64,000 nucleotides of DNA from an uncultured Polaromonas sp. (GTDB lineage: Bacteria; Pseudomonadota; Gammaproteobacteria; Burkholderiales; Burkholderiaceae_C): NCBI GenBank assembly GCA_937863225.1, contig CALMEI010000011.1, positions 1 through 64,000 on the forward strand. The letters run 5' to 3'. The position numbers and the translations under genes are program-made. A model generated the notes under the pieces. The model was not told the DNA's origin. It saw only the letters and a list, made by a program, of their open reading frames with translations, and searched no databases. This document shows, piece by piece, positions 62,727 through 64,000 of this stretch. Every line of letters begins with the position of its first letter. Positions within the stretch are counted from its first letter, which is position 1.

Positions 62727-63719
62727 ATGCAAGCAAATTTGTTGAAACCAAAAGCCATTCACGTTGAACAGCTCAGCGCCAATCGTGCCAAGGTAACTTT
62801 GGAACCCTTTGAGCGTGGCTATGGCCATACACTTGGTAATGCACTGCGTCGTGTATTGTTGTCATCAATGGTTGGTTACGCACCTACAGAGGTTACTATT
62901 GCAGGTGTTTTGCATGAATACTCATCTATCGATGGCGTACAAGAAGATGTCGTGAATATCTTGTTGAACCTTAAGGGAGTGGTTTTCAAACTCCACAACC
63001 GTGATGAGGTGACTTTAAGCCTACGCAAAGACGGTGAAGGTGCTGTAACAGCTGCAGACATTCAAACACCGCATGATGTTGAAATCGTCAATCCTGAGCA
63101 CATCATCGCTAATTTATCGCAAGGCGGTAAGTTGGATATGCAAATTAAGATTGAAAAAGGCCGCGGTTACGTGCCCGGTACCATGCGTCGTTTTGGCGAC
63201 GAGCCTAACAAATCTATCGGTCGCATTGTTCTCGATGCCTCTTTTTCCCCAGTATCGCGAGTCAGCTATTCTGTAGAAAGTGCTCGTGTAGAACAGCGTA
63301 CCGATTTGGATAAATTGGTCATCGAAATTGAAACCAATGGCGCAATCAATGCGGAAGATGCAGTGCGTTCTTCAGCAAAAATTTTGGTAGAGCAATTGGC
63401 TGTATTTGCGCAACTTGAAGGCAGCGAATTGGCCGCATTTGATGCACCTAATTCAGCACGCAATGCACAACAGTTTGACCCACTGCTGTTGCGTCCAGTG
63501 GACGAACTCGAGCTCACTGTTCGTTCTGCCAACTGTCTCAAAGCAGAAAACATTTACTACATTGGTGATTTGATTCAACGCTCTGAAAATGAATTGTTAA
63601 AAACACCAAATTTAGGTCGTAAATCGCTCAATGAAATCAAAGAGGTATTGGCATCTCGTGGTTTGACTTTGGGCATGAAACTTGAAAGCTGGCCACCAGC
63701 TGGTTTGGATAAACCATAA
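62727..63719 (+). CDS. rpoA: RNA polymerase alpha subunit
   Basis: 330 residues. The N-terminal assembly domain has [20 protein letters not shown]; the C-terminal domain has [17 protein letters not shown] and [20 protein letters not shown], which contacts UP elements and activators. GAGAGGAAA precedes the ATG. Confidence 0.97.
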   Translation: MQANLLKPKAIHVEQLSANRAKVTLEPFERGYGHTLGNALRRVLLSSMVGYAPTEVTIAGVLHEYSSIDGVQEDVVNILLNLKGVVFKLHNRDEVTLSLRKDGEGAVTAADIQTPHDVEIVNPEHIIANLSQGGKLDMQIKIEKGRGYVPGTMRRFGDEPNKSIGRIVLDASFSPVSRVSYSVESARVEQRTDLDKLVIEIETNGAINAEDAVRSSAKILVEQLAVFAQLEGSELAAFDAPNSARNAQQFDPLLLRPVDELELTVRSANCLKAENIYYIGDLIQRSENELLKTPNLGRKSLNEIKEVLASRGLTLGMKLESWPPAGLDKP

Positions 63720-63755
63720 TCAACAATAAACAACCATTGACTTGGTTGCAATATC

Positions 63756-63779
63756 GGACAGTACCTGATACGGCTGTCC
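63756..63779 (+). promoter_or_regulatory. Leader hairpin before rplQ
   Basis: GGACAG and CTGTCC form a 6-bp stem, followed by TTATAAGGA and the rplQ start. The same TTATAAGGA follows the rpsD leader hairpin. Confidence 0.45.
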
Positions 63780-63797
63780 ACTTATAAGGAAAATACC

Positions 63798-64000
63798 ATG
63801 CGTCACGGATACGGATTAAGAAAATTAAACAGAACCAGCGAACATCGTTTAGCGATGCTGCGCAACATGATGAACTCACTCATCGAGCATGAAGTCATCA
63901 AAACAACTTTGCCTAAAGCAAAAGAATTGCGTCGTGTGATTGAGCCAATGATTACATTGGCAAAAACACCTAGCTTGTCCAACAAGCGCATGGCGTTTAA
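63798..64000 (+). CDS. rplQ: 50S ribosomal protein L17 (partial, cut by window end)
   Basis: 67 visible residues: [20 protein letters not shown] and then [19 protein letters not shown], exactly the L17 N-terminal half. The gene runs off the right edge. Last expected gene of the alpha operon. Confidence 0.96.
   Translation, partial: MRHGYGLRKLNRTSEHRLAMLRNMMNSLIEHEVIKTTLPKAKELRRVIEPMITLAKTPSLSNKRMAF

Overview
The window reads as a chromosomal segment of a betaproteobacterium of the order Burkholderiales, most likely Comamonadaceae or a close relative. The evidence is gene content and order: the folB / pteridine-reductase-like / NDUFAF7-like methyltransferase cluster, hrcA-nadK-recN, gatCAB divergent from mreBCD-mrdA, and a spc-alpha ribosomal block that starts at rplN. 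Base composition looks moderate (near 50% GC by eye). I see no insertion sequence, prophage, CRISPR array or rRNA operon. The assignment is an inference from remembered gene order, not from a search.

Layout. 1-3.2 kb: tRNA thiolation and pterin genes (ttcA, folB, SDR), divergent from a methyltransferase and a small membrane protein. 3.4-6.5 kb: hpd, xth, pyrE and a small exported protein. 6.6-10.1 kb: gatC-gatA-gatB on the minus strand. 10.3-14.9 kb: mreB-mreC-mreD-mrdA (rod shape). 15-19.4 kb: a minus-strand run hemB-corA-SDR-marC-TSUP. 19.5-21.7 kb: kynU-kynA. 21.8-24.4 kb: tRNA-CAU, rhodanese, interrupted nadB, panD. 24.5-29.5 kb: hrcA, then nadK-recN and an MFS carrier. 29.7-33.6 kb: a TonB-like protein, exbB, two exbD genes, a DUF202 protein and an exported protein. 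33.6-42.2 kb: mnmA, a three-gene proton-translocating transhydrogenase, an acyl-CoA ligase, a LysR regulator and glcD. 42.3-51.3 kb: a surface-polysaccharide locus with GDP-6-deoxyhexose genes (gmd, rmd, two glycosyltransferases) facing dTDP-L-rhamnose genes (rfbBDAC, one glycosyltransferase). 51.4-55 kb: tag, a two-domain fatty acyl-CoA reductase and a PHA-granule phasin. 55-64 kb: ribosomal spc and alpha operons with secY, infA and rpoA, cut by the window edge inside rplQ.

Most of this is housekeeping. The parts worth a second look are: (i) a dispersed element of about 55 bp, present eight times, mostly between genes, but once inside the SDR coding sequence in frame and once supplying the end of the MFS gene; (ii) two conserved enzymes damaged at guanine runs: nadB has an in-frame amber codon beside an 11-G run, and mnmA has lost the Val-Asp of its PP-loop to an 8-G run; (iii) a TonB-like protein whose C-terminus is not a recognisable TonB domain; (iv) a GatB with an extra segment of unusual composition; (v) a fatty-alcohol-forming reductase divergent from a phasin, which suggests linked storage-lipid metabolism.
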